The notes: a model not told the origin generated them from the sequence alone. A stretch of DNA of 64,000 nt from Gammaproteobacteria bacterium UBA5078 (GCA_002416505.1 DIAM01000017.1:1-64000); one strand, 5' to 3'; shown: positions 1 through 8,657, counted from the stretch's first letter. Numbers and translations: made by a program.

Positions 1-100
1 GGGGAACCTCAGAGTAACTTGATTTTCAAGTTACTCTGACCCCTTTGATCGCCCCCTTTGATCACTCTGACCCCTTTTGATCGCCCCCTTTGATCCCTGC
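1..100. repeat. REP-like inverted and direct repeat cluster, left copy
   Basis: A 13-bp inverted repeat (10-22 and 26-38, loop of three T) is followed by four head-to-tail versions of a unit ending CCCCTTTGATC (39-50, 51-63, 64-82, 83-95). The same core recurs as a longer perfect palindrome at 1602-1654. The pattern resembles REP-type palindromes mobilised by REP-associated tyrosine transposases in gammaproteobacteria; that link is inference, as no transposase is present here. Confidence 0.75.
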
Positions 101-138
101 GATCGTTATCGACTCAGCTAACAAAAGGTCCACATCTG

Positions 139-609
139 ATGAACACACTCGGTAAGCTACACAATGACTGGCGTATTTTGTGGATCACGCTGCTGGCGTT
201 CGGTCCACTCGCAGCGGGATTTAGCGCACTCGCGCAGCCTTCAACCGCGCCCTATGTGGTGGACCTCGATGAGGTCAACTGGGGGCCTCCCGGAGGTGGT
301 AATGGATCTCCCGTAGGGGTGCGCACGGCGCAGCAAGGCGTAGACCCGGTGACCGGTGGCATTACCTATTACGCCATGTTCCCTGCTGGGTCACACTTCG
401 ATCTGCACTGGCATAGCTACGATGAGTTCGTGGTAGTGGTCAGCGGTGCCGTCACTCTTGAGTTAGGCGATAGCACGCAACTGGTCAGCACTGGAAGTTA
501 CATCGTAATTCCAGCCAGCATGCCGCACTCTTGGGACGTTCCACTGGGTGGGGATGTCGTGATTCTAGTACGCCGCGCCGGACCAGCGGACTTCAACTAT
601 GTTGAATAG
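139..609 (+). CDS. Secreted small cupin-domain protein
   Basis: A 156-residue protein with an N-terminal hydrophobic segment (about residues 12-31, ending in a plausible ALA-QP signal peptidase site), so it is probably periplasmic. The rest is a single cupin barrel. Cupin motif 1 is complete: Gly84, His90, His92, Glu96 and Gly103 have the classical spacing, and a further metal-ligand histidine is at His130 in motif 2. It therefore probably binds a divalent metal. Cupins of this size include sugar-binding, dioxygenase-like and regulatory proteins, so no reaction can be assigned. The gene lies just downstream of a repeat cluster and ends 2 bp from the convergent glutaminase gene. Confidence 0.85.
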   Translation: MNTLGKLHNDWRILWITLLAFGPLAAGFSALAQPSTAPYVVDLDEVNWGPPGGGNGSPVGVRTAQQGVDPVTGGITYYAMFPAGSHFDLHWHSYDEFVVVVSGAVTLELGDSTQLVSTGSYIVIPASMPHSWDVPLGGDVVILVRRAGPADFNYVE

Positions 610-611
610 CG

Positions 612-1538
612 TCAGAAGATGGAGAATTTGGTTTTAGTTGTGACTTCCTCTAAAACTTTCATGCCTTTATAGGAATTCCCGTTCTTGTTTAGTTTTGGGC
701 TCCACACCGCGATGCAGAATTTTCCTGGATGTACCGCCACAATACCTCCGCCTACACCGCTTTTGCCGGGCAAACCGACTCTGAAGGCAAACTCACCTGC
801 CTCGTCGTAGAATCCGCACATCAGCATGAGTGAATTGATTCGTTTGCTGCGCTGTGGATTGATAACCACCATCTTAGTCATTGGATTTATACCGTCTGCG
901 GCTAGGAATAAGAAGGCTTGAGCCAATTCTCTACAGCTCATCTCTATCGAGCATAGATGGAAATACAGATCCAAAACTACTTCTGCATCGTTGTGGATAT
1001 TGCCAAAATCTTTCATGAAATTAACGAGGGCAATGTTTCGAAAGCCCATTCGTTTCTCCGATTCGGCTACCTTCGAGCAGTAGTCGATAGTGGGAATTCC
1101 CGATGCTTCCCTAATGAACTGAAGTAATTCAATCTTTGGATTGTTTAGGCAGCTCACCAAAATATCACAAACAACAATGGCGCCAGCGTTGATGAAGGGG
1201 TTTCGCGGGATGCCTTTTTCATACTCTAGCTGTACTAGTGAATTGAACGCGGAACCGGATGGCTCAACCCCAACTCGGGTCCAGATATCCTTGCCTAGAA
1301 TCTTTAGGGCTAAGGTGAGTGACAAGACCTTCGCGATACTTTGGATCGAAAATTTCTCATCTGAGTCGCCAAAGCTATGGTGAGTTTGGTCTACGGTCGT
1401 AAGATGTATCCCCAATTTTCGCGGGTCAACTTTGCCTAGTTGCGGAATGTATGCCGCGACCTCACCACAGTTATCGGCGCGATCAAACTCGGACACGATC
1501 TCACGAAATATTTCTTGATAATCTATAGCATCAGTCAT
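612..1538 (-). CDS. glsA: Glutaminase
   Basis: A 308-residue protein of the GlsA family, whose members hydrolyse L-glutamine to glutamate and ammonia in the cytoplasm. The fold is that of serine beta-lactamases: the catalytic SxxK motif is seen at Ser67-Ile-Ala-Lys70, the NAGAI segment lies mid-protein, and a glycine-rich LPGKSGVGGG loop is near the C-terminus. The length matches the single-domain bacterial enzymes (about 300-310 residues). There is no strong ribosome binding site in front of the ATG. The gene is convergent with the cupin gene, and the pair sits between two copies of a palindromic repeat, which could mean the segment was acquired as a unit (inference). Released glutamate and ammonia could serve acid resistance or nitrogen supply; context does not decide. 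Confidence 0.92.
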   Translation of the reverse strand: MTDAIDYQEIFREIVSEFDRADNCGEVAAYIPQLGKVDPRKLGIHLTTVDQTHHSFGDSDEKFSIQSIAKVLSLTLALKILGKDIWTRVGVEPSGSAFNSLVQLEYEKGIPRNPFINAGAIVVCDILVSCLNNPKIELLQFIREASGIPTIDYCSKVAESEKRMGFRNIALVNFMKDFGNIHNDAEVVLDLYFHLCSIEMSCRELAQAFLFLAADGINPMTKMVVINPQRSKRINSLMLMCGFYDEAGEFAFRVGLPGKSGVGGGIVAVHPGKFCIAVWSPKLNKNGNSYKGMKVLEEVTTKTKFSIF

Positions 1539-1584
1539 CTATTCACCGGCCTGAAACAATGTTGTGGAAGGTCTGCCCCTAATA

Positions 1585-1654
1585 CAAAGGGGGCAGAGTT
1601 AGATCAAAGGGGTCAGAGTAACTTGAAGATCAAGTTACTCTGACCCCTTTGATC
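1585..1654. repeat. REP-like perfect 25-bp palindrome, right copy
   Basis: Arms 1602-1626 and 1630-1654 are perfectly complementary over 25 bp around a three-base loop. A degenerate partial copy of one arm lies just outside at 1585-1601. The inner core is the same as the inverted repeat at 10-38 and the outer part matches the CCCCTTTGATC units at 39-95. It lies between two minus-strand genes (glsA and the small protein at 1667), so it could act as a transcription barrier as well as a mobile repeat. Confidence 0.85.
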
Positions 1655-1666
1655 GAAACGCGCAGT

Positions 1667-2107
1667 TCAGCAATGGCGGTAGTGGTGCTCCACGAAGCGA
1701 TTCCAGCCCTTTTGGGTGCGCGACTCTACTGCCCAGCGAAACCCCTCTTCTGGGTCGGGCCAATACACTTGGCGGGCAACTCCCGCAGGCATGGCGGCTT
1801 GAAAGGCGAGTGCGGCAGGGTGGATGTCGCTCGCCTCCACGAGCACGCCCGTCGAGCGTTTGCCATCGGAGGTGAAGGACCAGAAGTTGAGTTTCTTGTC
1901 ATCGCCCACACCGAACAATGCCAACTCGTCGTAATGCGACTCATCGAATTGCCAAGACGCCTGCAGCTCTATGAATTTTCCGCCCAGGGTCTTGCTAAAG
2001 GTGCGCGCTACCTTAACGGGGCCCCTAGGAGAGTCGGATTCGCTTAACCAAGACCCTAGAAGTGGTGCGAACACACCGAGGTGTCCGCGGCCTTTTTTCC
2101 ATTGCAT
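1667..2107 (-). CDS. Hypothetical protein, possibly lipocalin/DUF1579-like
   Basis: A 146-residue protein without signal peptide. An AGGAGG ribosome binding site six bases before the ATG makes this start and frame convincing. It opens with a G-x-W element (LLGSW) and then shows alternating short hydrophobic strands with many aromatic residues, a pattern expected of a small beta-barrel such as DUF1579 or related lipocalin-like, ligand-binding families. I cannot name a ligand. Its C-terminus lies 13 bp from the palindromic repeat. A longer overlapping frame on the opposite strand lacks a comparable ribosome site and is rejected. Family assignment is tentative; the coding call is stronger. Confidence 0.6.
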   Translation of the reverse strand: MQWKKGRGHLGVFAPLLGSWLSESDSPRGPVKVARTFSKTLGGKFIELQASWQFDESHYDELALFGVGDDKKLNFWSFTSDGKRSTGVLVEASDIHPAALAFQAAMPAGVARQVYWPDPEEGFRWAVESRTQKGWNRFVEHHYRHC

Positions 2108-2470
2108 CTTCGCCCTCCTAGAAATTAGTTGTTGTACTCTGAGAGCACGTGCTCGATGCGTGCCGCGTTTGTCAGCCGGTGCGCATATACCTCACGAGGT
2201 GAGAAAAAATAGTCGAGAGAAACGTTTATTGAATCTGAAACGATACTCGAGTTCTGTTTCCCCTATCTTGGCTCAATTGGCATCGAAATATTGATTAATT
2301 TCATCGTGAGGCCATTGTTCCGCCATATAGATTGGGTATCAAGTGGAATCGATATGCGCTAGCTAGAGGCGCAGTTCCGTCAACTATGCAATCGCGGCAC
2401 AGACACAGGGCGTGCGGCGCAGCTATAATTGTTGCTCGCCCAGTAGCCTAACCCGGAATGAGAGAAGTAC
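2108..2470. promoter_or_regulatory. Intergenic region with arsC promoter candidate
   Basis: A 363-bp gap between divergent genes. A perfect -10 hexamer TATAAT lies at 2424-2429, 41 bp before the arsC start; the -35 region near 2400-2405 (CAGACA) is weak. The part near 2110-2120 carries the ribosome site of the minus-strand gene. Around 2200-2330 the sequence is more AT-rich and holds no credible gene. Confidence 0.45.
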
Positions 2471-2827
2471 ATGAATCCCCAGATCTACCACAACCCGCGC
2501 TGCAGTAAGTCCCGCGCGACCCTCGCGCTGCTGCGTGAGGCGGGCATAGAGCCCGACATCATCGACTACGTAAACACTCCCCTGAGCAAAGTGGCCCTGC
2601 GTGACACGATAGCGGCTACAGGGCTTAGCGTGCGCGACGCCTTGCGTAGTGGCGAAGAGGCTTATAAGAGCCTTGGCTTAGCGGATGAGAGAATCGGCGA
2701 TGATGCCCTGCTCGATGCGATCATCGCCAATCCGATACTGCTCAACCGGCCCATCGTCGTGACAGACCGCGGCGCGCGGCTATGTCGCCCCCCAGAGTTG
2801 GTGCAGGAGCTTCTGGCGTCGACTTGA
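2471..2827 (+). CDS. arsC: Arsenate reductase-like, glutaredoxin-coupled (ArsC/Spx fold)
   Basis: A 118-residue thioredoxin-fold protein of the ArsC family. The catalytic cysteine Cys11 sits in NPRCSKSR, and a conserved NRPIVV segment carries the second substrate-contacting arginine near residue 99. Family members reduce arsenate to arsenite using glutathione and glutaredoxin. The length is that of the short YffB/ArsC forms rather than the 141-residue plasmid enzyme, and no arsenite pump or ArsR regulator is nearby. A role in general thiol chemistry is therefore possible. The gene is alone and converges on the minus-strand DUF2785 gene 13 bp away. Confidence 0.85.
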   Translation: MNPQIYHNPRCSKSRATLALLREAGIEPDIIDYVNTPLSKVALRDTIAATGLSVRDALRSGEEAYKSLGLADERIGDDALLDAIIANPILLNRPIVVTDRGARLCRPPELVQELLAST

Positions 2828-2840
2828 GTGCTGCTTATGC

Positions 2841-3743
2841 CTAGACGAGGTCGGTGAACTGGGCTACCAATTCTTCCAACTTTTCTTGCACGGGGCGGTC
2901 CAGCTCAACTCCTCGCAGTTGATCGCTAAGCGCGCGAATAAATAACTTACTGTTGTGTAGCTCGTTCAGGCCAGCCGCACTACCCAAGGCCGCGGACCAA
3001 GTGCTAAGCGAGTTTGGTGAGTCAAAGCTTGCCAGCCAGTTTAACCATGCACTGCTAGACAGTGCGCCGCGGCGCAACAGAATCGCAATCGGTCTGGCCA
3101 GCCTATCGCCCTCATTGAAGTGATAGAAACTCTCTGCCGTGCTCGCCTTGCCGCGCACCGCGCTCAGGATGAGTGTCGCTTGAGCCTCGGTCAGTGTCGG
3201 GTGTAGCGCGAACCTCCACATCACATCTGCCATATGGGCGATGGGGTGCACCCAGCCTAGCCCTTCTTCCCAGCCCCGAAAGTCTCGCTCCACGCGCAGG
3301 GCTTGCACACTTGTCTGCAGCAGTTGTTCGCGCTGGCTTGGCGTCATGAAGGCGCGTAGGGCGTCGGCACGCAATAGTTCGCTGATGATCAAGGCGGAGA
3401 AGGAGCGTTGCAGGCTAAGCTCTGCGCTAGCCGAGCCTAGGTTGGCGGAGAGTCGTTGCAATAGAAATTGCTGCCGCTCGGCGGAGAGTTGCTCATCGCG
3501 CAGCCAAGTGCTGAAAAGGCCGTAAGCGATGTCGTCACGCAATTCGGAATTGGGGGAGTTCAAGCATTGTAGGAGTGGTTGTGCGAGGGCCTCCGCGTCG
3601 GCACTGCCAGCCGTAGCGGCGATGGGCCGCCAAAACTCAAGGGCCGCCGCCGTATCAAGGCAATCTGGCGCCTGGGCGCTGACTGTGCTGGCCAGGCCAA
3701 GGGCCCATGCGGTAGTAACGGCTCTGCCTAACTTGGCGAACAT
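2841..3743 (-). CDS. Exported DUF2785-family protein
   Basis: A 300-residue protein with a signal peptide (hydrophobic residues 6-22, cleavage near VSA-QA). The body is almost entirely helical and matches my recollection of DUF2785: a conserved LRDDIAYGLF segment, RSFSALI, and GWVHPIAHMADV. The function of this family is unknown. The gene begins 10 bp after the M61 peptidase stop on the same strand, so the two are probably one transcript. The helical-repeat look suggests a binding or scaffold role, but that is inference. Confidence 0.75.
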   Translation of the reverse strand: MFAKLGRAVTTAWALGLASTVSAQAPDCLDTAAALEFWRPIAATAGSADAEALAQPLLQCLNSPNSELRDDIAYGLFSTWLRDEQLSAERQQFLLQRLSANLGSASAELSLQRSFSALIISELLRADALRAFMTPSQREQLLQTSVQALRVERDFRGWEEGLGWVHPIAHMADVMWRFALHPTLTEAQATLILSAVRGKASTAESFYHFNEGDRLARPIAILLRRGALSSSAWLNWLASFDSPNSLSTWSAALGSAAGLNELHNSKLFIRALSDQLRGVELDRPVQEKLEELVAQFTDLV

Positions 3744-3753
3744 GGCGTCATCC

Positions 3754-5595
3754 CTATTGGCTAATTTGGCTACCCAGCCACTTCTCGCGGAACGCCTTTG
3801 CCTGTGCTGCCAAAGGCCGTTGCACGCTCTCGTCGGACACGATTATCAGAGCGGGATCGGTGATGAACGTAACCTCGCTAGTGCGTGTCACTCCACGTTG
3901 TTCATACTCGATGGGAAGCGTGTCTCCCGAGCTTACGCGTTGCAACAAGCGCTCCCAGCCCATCTCGCTGCGCATATTATAGCGCCCAATCTTGAGTATG
4001 TGGTCGCCATGCTCAAGGCCGGCAATGTAGAGGGGGGAGCCCACAAGAGTAGGGCTATCCAGGGTCGCTCTCTCCTCTGCGAATTTTATTTCGATGCTCC
4101 CTAGGCTAGCTAACTCGGGAGATTCCAGCTGCAGTAGCAGGCCCGCATTGGCAAGAAGCCGCGCATAGTCTGGTAATTCGCTTGAGTAGACATAGCGTTG
4201 GAAGAAGTCGGCGGCGAATGCCGCGTCGCCAGTAGTGCTTGCCAGCGTGCTCTGCAAGTCCTCTAGTGTGTAGGGAATCTCTGTGCGGCCAAAGTCGCGC
4301 CAAAGCGTGCGCATATAGTCGTCAAGGCTTAGGTCGAAATCGCTGCGCAATGTAAGGTCTAGCGATAGTGCAAGGGCGGCGCCATAGGTGTAATAGGTGA
4401 AGAAGGTGTTGCGAAAATTGGTGGGGTCTAGTGCCGTTGCGGCATCCACGAACGGTGCCTGCATGCTCATCTCGACTGGGCTAAAGTACTCACGACCCGT
4501 GGAGTGAGTGATGGCATTGACCAGGCGCTGCACGATCTCTATATACTCCTGCTCCGTGCGCATGCCGCTACGGCGCAGCAGCAGGTTGCCATAGTACTGC
4601 GTGAAGCCTTCGGCTAACCACAGTTCGCCGGAGAGATTAGCCTCCTCGAAGTTGAAAGGCTGAAGGGAGAGAGGCCGAATTCGTTCGACATTCCAGCTAT
4701 GGAAAAATTCGTGCGAGAGTGTACCGAGCATCGCGGAGGCATTGTCAGTCAAGCCATTCGAGTTCGTCAGAATCGTGGAGTTGCGATGCTCCATGCCATC
4801 ACCGTTGACATATGGTAAATAGTCCGCGATGAACGTGTAGGTGCCGTGGTCGAAGTCGGGGAGTTCTCCATACACTGCGATGTGTTCGTATACGAGCTTC
4901 TCCGCCATCTGCGCTAATTCATCGACGTCCTCTTCGCTGGCATCGTGGTGTACTGCAAGGCGTATTAGATAGTCTTCACCTTGCGAGTGCACGCTGAACT
5001 CTCTCAAACTGAAGTCGCTCACTTCGGTGGGGCTGTCGAGGAAATATTGTAGGTCGGGCGCAGTAAACTCATTCGAGCTGGGGGTAGGTACAAGTTGAGT
5101 CGCTATTTTCCAGTCCGCATTGAAATCGGAGAAGCGCACACGAAGTGGTCGGTGGTCGAAATTGCGCGCCCACATGAAGGTGGCCGGCATGTTCAGGTGC
5201 GCGTGGCTAAGGTCGATCTGCGAGTAAGTACCATCCGCGCGATCGGCGAACAGCGTGTAGCTAAGCTTCACATAGCTGCCGGGGTTGGCAATATTCCATT
5301 GATAGGGCGAGGGGCGGGTTATCGCCAATGGGTTTCCCGCGCGATCCACGGCGCTGACTTGATACACATTCTTCGCGAACTCGTGCAATGCATAGCGACC
5401 GGGGGAGGAGCGGCTCATGCGCATCTCCAGCACCTCGAGGTCTGCGGGGAGATCGTTATAGGTCACGCTAATGCGCGCCTCGTGATGCACCGCGTTGGCG
5501 AAAGACACTTCGTAGAGAACGGTTTCCTGAGCCTGGCTCAAAGGCGTGCACGCGACGATGCTCGCGATCAGCAACAAAATAAAGAAGGATTTCAT
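3754..5595 (-). CDS. M61-family metallopeptidase (glycyl aminopeptidase-like)
   Basis: A 613-residue exported zinc peptidase. The N-terminus is a signal peptide with a lipobox-like IVAC at residues 13-16, so it may be a lipoprotein. An N-terminal beta-rich domain is followed by the M61 signature: GMEHRNS (267-273), the zinc-binding HEFFH (295-299) with the trailing WNVERIRP, and the third ligand Glu329 in LWLAEGFTQYY. The C-terminal 130 residues have the look of a PDZ domain, which is usual for this family. M61 enzymes remove N-terminal glycine or other small residues from peptides in the periplasm. It is probably cotranscribed with the downstream DUF2785 gene and lies 103 bp after the CadC-like regulator gene, which may control it. 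Confidence 0.9.
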   Translation of the reverse strand: MKSFFILLLIASIVACTPLSQAQETVLYEVSFANAVHHEARISVTYNDLPADLEVLEMRMSRSSPGRYALHEFAKNVYQVSAVDRAGNPLAITRPSPYQWNIANPGSYVKLSYTLFADRADGTYSQIDLSHAHLNMPATFMWARNFDHRPLRVRFSDFNADWKIATQLVPTPSSNEFTAPDLQYFLDSPTEVSDFSLREFSVHSQGEDYLIRLAVHHDASEEDVDELAQMAEKLVYEHIAVYGELPDFDHGTYTFIADYLPYVNGDGMEHRNSTILTNSNGLTDNASAMLGTLSHEFFHSWNVERIRPLSLQPFNFEEANLSGELWLAEGFTQYYGNLLLRRSGMRTEQEYIEIVQRLVNAITHSTGREYFSPVEMSMQAPFVDAATALDPTNFRNTFFTYYTYGAALALSLDLTLRSDFDLSLDDYMRTLWRDFGRTEIPYTLEDLQSTLASTTGDAAFAADFFQRYVYSSELPDYARLLANAGLLLQLESPELASLGSIEIKFAEERATLDSPTLVGSPLYIAGLEHGDHILKIGRYNMRSEMGWERLLQRVSSGDTLPIEYEQRGVTRTSEVTFITDPALIIVSDESVQRPLAAQAKAFREKWLGSQISQ

Positions 5596-5698
5596 AGTCT
5601 TTGGGCTTCACTCACCGGGAAAAAGAACGAAGCCGAGAATAGCGGTAATGCCGCTGCTTGGAAAGTCTCAAGAGCAGACAGCTTTAGCGAGCCAATGC

Positions 5699-7744
5699 CT
5701 ATTGAGCCTGCTCAAGTCTCGCGATGCTAGCGTCCACGGGCCAAACATTCTCGGCCCAGAGATTATTGCGGGCCATAAAAGTCTCATGCTGGTAGTGCGA
5801 ATAGGCCGTCTCGCTGAGGCCGACACCGGTGACACCCTCTAGGAGCATTACACCTTCCATTAGGGTGCGCTGCCAAGACCCGCCCACATCCAACTCCTCT
5901 AATAAGTCCGTGTATTGCTCGTTGGCCAGTATTCTCGCGGGAAAATAGATCTCTTGTGCGTGAGCGAGATTGAGCAACCAACGTTTCTGCAGCGGATGAA
6001 TCTGACTCCAATAGCGAGCGCCGGCGTCGAAGTCCCCCAGCATGAAGCTAGCAACGCCATTGGCGTAGGCCGAGTCTTTATCTTCATCGAACTCACGCAG
6101 GAAGCTAGCGTTCTCACGGTTAAGTGCGCCTCTGGCGGCGTCTACAATCAAGGCCGTGAGTTCGGCGGAGGGGCCTTGCTTGTCCGCAAGGCTCTGGCGC
6201 TCGAGAAAGGGAATTGCCTCCTGGTAATTACCGATAGCGGTAAGGTCCCGCGCGACGCCTCCTAGCAAACCCACATGCTTGGGTCTTTCCAGCAATTGCA
6301 ATTTGCGCGCAGGTATCGCTTGGGCAGGAGGAAGCAGGGAGATGCGATAACTCCAGATCTCGTCGGGAGATATCTTAAACGGCCCAAGTTCTGCGGCCTT
6401 GTCCAGGAATTGTTGAGCCTCGTCGTAGAGTCGTGCGCTCATCAGCAATAGTGCGTAATGGGCCATAGCGAAGTCGGGCGGTGTGCCAGAGAGTATTTGC
6501 TGGCGCAATACACTCTCTTCTTGGCGAAACTCATTGCCGGCCATACGCAACTCGATCGCTCGAATTGAGTCTAAAACCGGGTGTTCGCGATCGACGCTTG
6601 CGATCGCTCTATGGGATTTCGCGACCTGTTCGATAAGGCGTTGTTTCTCGGCTATTTTCGCAAACACCGAATAATTGTTCGCAGCGGCGCTTAGGCCAAG
6701 GTGAGCGTTGACAAAGGCGGAATCGAGCTCGATGGCTTCGCGATAATACTGTATGGCAAGCTGCCAGTCGTCGGGGTTGAACTGCGAGTTATGAAACTCG
6801 GCCTTCATGAAACGGTCGTAGGCGATGGCGTCACTAGTGCCCCAGTCCAGCATATTGGCCCGATGTTCATCGTCTAAGTGGATCGCCAGTGCCCCCACAA
6901 TATTGGTGACGATGGTGTCTTGGATGTTGAACAACTCTCCTTGATTCATGTCGAAGCGGCCCGAGTACTCGTACACGCCATCGGCGCTGCGTACCAAGTT
7001 GATGATCACGCGCAGGCGATCGTCCGCCTGAATTAAAGTGCCTTCTAGAACGTGTGTGATGTGGGGGGGGAGTCTACTGATTCCAAAACGTGTTGAGTCA
7101 GAGGAGGAGTCGGCGTCGCTAATGGCCAGTACCTCCATAGGACCTAGGTTGGAGAGTCCGTTGATTAGGGTGCTGGTCAGGCCGTCGACCAAATAGCGAT
7201 TATTATCCACACCATTGCTTTCGAATCGAAATGGCGACACCCCTACCACCAACTGATTCGCTCGTCTTTGCGTGCGCTCGGAATCGGCTAGCCATCCTAG
7301 CCCTGAGAGCACTACGGCGGCAGTGATGCCCACCAACCATTGCCTGGTATTGACCAAGTCGAGTTTGTGACGCACGCGGCTCAACAAGCTAACAGGTTCG
7401 GTAGCCTCGGTAGCGCTGTCAGTCTGGACTTCGGCTATGAGTTTATAACCGCGTTTGGGTACGGTCTTGATATAGCGCTGTTTACGCACGCTGTCGCCCA
7501 TGGCAGCACGCAGTTCGGCAATCGCTTTGTGAATAGCGTGGTCCGATGCCACGGAGCTCCAGAACCTATGCAGTAGCTCCTCGGTACTCACGATGCGGTC
7601 GGAATTTTCAATCAAATAGATCAATACATCCATGCAACGAGGCGAGATTTTTTTCTCCACCTCCTCGAGCGTTATGGTGCAACTGCCCTTCGATATCTCG
7701 AACGGACCTAATGTAATGATGCGATTTATCTCAGCCCCGGTCAT
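5699..7744 (-). CDS. CadC-like transmembrane transcriptional regulator with TPR-like repeats
   Basis: A 681-residue one-component regulator. Residues 8-104 form an OmpR/CadC-type winged helix (ending in the typical KTVPKRGYKLIAEV). A single membrane span lies at about 136-153. The periplasmic part starts with a segment like the FlgO/adenylate-cyclase-associated domain (a run starting LVVGVSPF) and continues with helical repeats of TPR type from about 310 to 640. Such proteins bind DNA while embedded in the inner membrane and sense periplasmic cues or partners. The ligand is unknown. The gene is divergent from the Rid-family lipoprotein and upstream of the M61 peptidase, both exported, so these are its likely targets (inference). 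Confidence 0.85.
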   Translation of the reverse strand: MTGAEINRIITLGPFEISKGSCTITLEEVEKKISPRCMDVLIYLIENSDRIVSTEELLHRFWSSVASDHAIHKAIAELRAAMGDSVRKQRYIKTVPKRGYKLIAEVQTDSATEATEPVSLLSRVRHKLDLVNTRQWLVGITAAVVLSGLGWLADSERTQRRANQLVVGVSPFRFESNGVDNNRYLVDGLTSTLINGLSNLGPMEVLAISDADSSSDSTRFGISRLPPHITHVLEGTLIQADDRLRVIINLVRSADGVYEYSGRFDMNQGELFNIQDTIVTNIVGALAIHLDDEHRANMLDWGTSDAIAYDRFMKAEFHNSQFNPDDWQLAIQYYREAIELDSAFVNAHLGLSAAANNYSVFAKIAEKQRLIEQVAKSHRAIASVDREHPVLDSIRAIELRMAGNEFRQEESVLRQQILSGTPPDFAMAHYALLLMSARLYDEAQQFLDKAAELGPFKISPDEIWSYRISLLPPAQAIPARKLQLLERPKHVGLLGGVARDLTAIGNYQEAIPFLERQSLADKQGPSAELTALIVDAARGALNRENASFLREFDEDKDSAYANGVASFMLGDFDAGARYWSQIHPLQKRWLLNLAHAQEIYFPARILANEQYTDLLEELDVGGSWQRTLMEGVMLLEGVTGVGLSETAYSHYQHETFMARNNLWAENVWPVDASIARLEQAQ

Positions 7745-8058
7745 GCCCTCTCCAAGATTGCAACGTTATGCGCCTTATTGGTGCGCCCGCCTTCAATTGG
7801 CTCATCTGTTCTCATGATTTCAGCGCGCAAGCCGCAATCCTTGGTTTTTGCTGCACCGTTACGGAAGTAGTGCAATTTAGATACCAGCCATAGGCGCTGG
7901 CCCTGATTCTCCCGCGCTTCCTCCCCGCTATGGGAGAAATTGGGGACTAAGTAGGAAGGAATTTCATGCGCTAGAAGGCCAATAATTCGCACCGTCCTGC
8001 TGCCAAGAATATCGTCAGTTACATCAACACACTTGGCCAATAAGGCGAGGAGCACTTT
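7745..8058. promoter_or_regulatory. Divergent intergenic region
   Basis: A 314-bp gap between the minus-strand CadC-like gene and the plus-strand Rid lipoprotein gene, where both promoters must lie. A nine-base direct repeat GGCCAATAA occurs at about 7977 and 8035, which could be paired operator sites; this is weak evidence. GAGGAG at 8047-8052 is the ribosome site of the lipoprotein gene. A 104-codon frame on the minus strand here is judged non-coding. Confidence 0.35.
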
Positions 8059-8580
8059 ATGAAGATGAATCCATTTTTGAAATTCCGCCCACTAACACTA
8101 GCAATCGCGTTGCCGAGCGCAATGCTGTTGAGTGCATGCAGCGAGCAGGATACAGAGAGTGCGGCGAGCGACATGCCTGCGCATATCGAACGCTTCAACG
8201 AGGGTCGCAATTTATATGGAGTGATCTCTATCCCGCCCGGTGCGCAGACTCTTTATCTTAGCGGCGCGGGCGCGCAGCCGAAAGCGGACGGCAGTTGGGG
8301 CTCGATGGAAGAGCAGGCTATCGACATCTTCTCAACTTTCCAGGGCACCTTGGAGGGCATGGGCTGGTCGCTTGAGGATGTCGTACAGGTGCGTGTGTTT
8401 GCCATCGCGGGCGAGGATGGCACGCTCGATTTCGCGGGTTTCAACAGCGGTTATCAACGGTTCTTCGGTAGCGATATTAATCCTATGAAGCCTGTGCGCA
8501 CATTCGTTCAAGTAGCGGATCTGGTGCGTGATGGCTGGTTGGTAGAGGTGGAGGTTAGGGCGGCGCGCATGCCGGAGTAA
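8059..8580 (+). CDS. Rid (RidA/YjgF)-family lipoprotein
   Basis: A 173-residue protein with a lipoprotein signal: hydrophobic stretch followed by the lipobox LSAC with Cys27. The start is fixed by GAGGAG six bases upstream. The remaining ~130 residues fit the Rid fold: an LYLSG strand, the EQAIDIF helix, VVQVRVF, and PVRTFVQV holding the arginine that in RidA contacts the carboxylate of the enamine/imine substrate. RidA proteins hydrolyse reactive enamines from PLP enzymes in the cytosol; an exported lipid-anchored member must act on something in the envelope. It is divergent from a membrane transcription regulator. A rho-independent terminator follows at 8625. Confidence 0.88.
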   Translation: MKMNPFLKFRPLTLAIALPSAMLLSACSEQDTESAASDMPAHIERFNEGRNLYGVISIPPGAQTLYLSGAGAQPKADGSWGSMEEQAIDIFSTFQGTLEGMGWSLEDVVQVRVFAIAGEDGTLDFAGFNSGYQRFFGSDINPMKPVRTFVQVADLVRDGWLVEVEVRAARMPE

Positions 8581-8624
8581 GGCTGCGGGTCGCTATTTTG
8601 TTGGACGTGAGTAGTAAAGTCTTG

Positions 8625-8657
8625 TGGGGAAGTATTGACGTGCTTCCCCATTTTTTT
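8625..8657 (+). terminator. Rho-independent terminator after the Rid lipoprotein gene
   Basis: A perfect 8-bp stem (TGGGGAAG at 8625-8632 and CTTCCCCA at 8643-8650) is followed by seven T. It ends on the stop codon of the convergent diguanylate cyclase gene. Confidence 0.85.

Noticed and set aside
1649..2047. A 132-codon plus-strand reading frame opposite the 1667-2107 gene
   Set aside because: The minus-strand gene has a perfect ribosome site and a protein-like composition; the plus-strand frame has neither.
5095..5730. A 211-codon plus-strand frame inside the M61 peptidase gene
   Set aside because: It is an antisense shadow of a well-recognised gene, common in GC-rich DNA.
7741..8055. A 104-codon minus-strand reading frame in the divergent gap
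   Set aside because: No ribosome site, no recognisable domain, and it fills the space needed for two divergent promoters.
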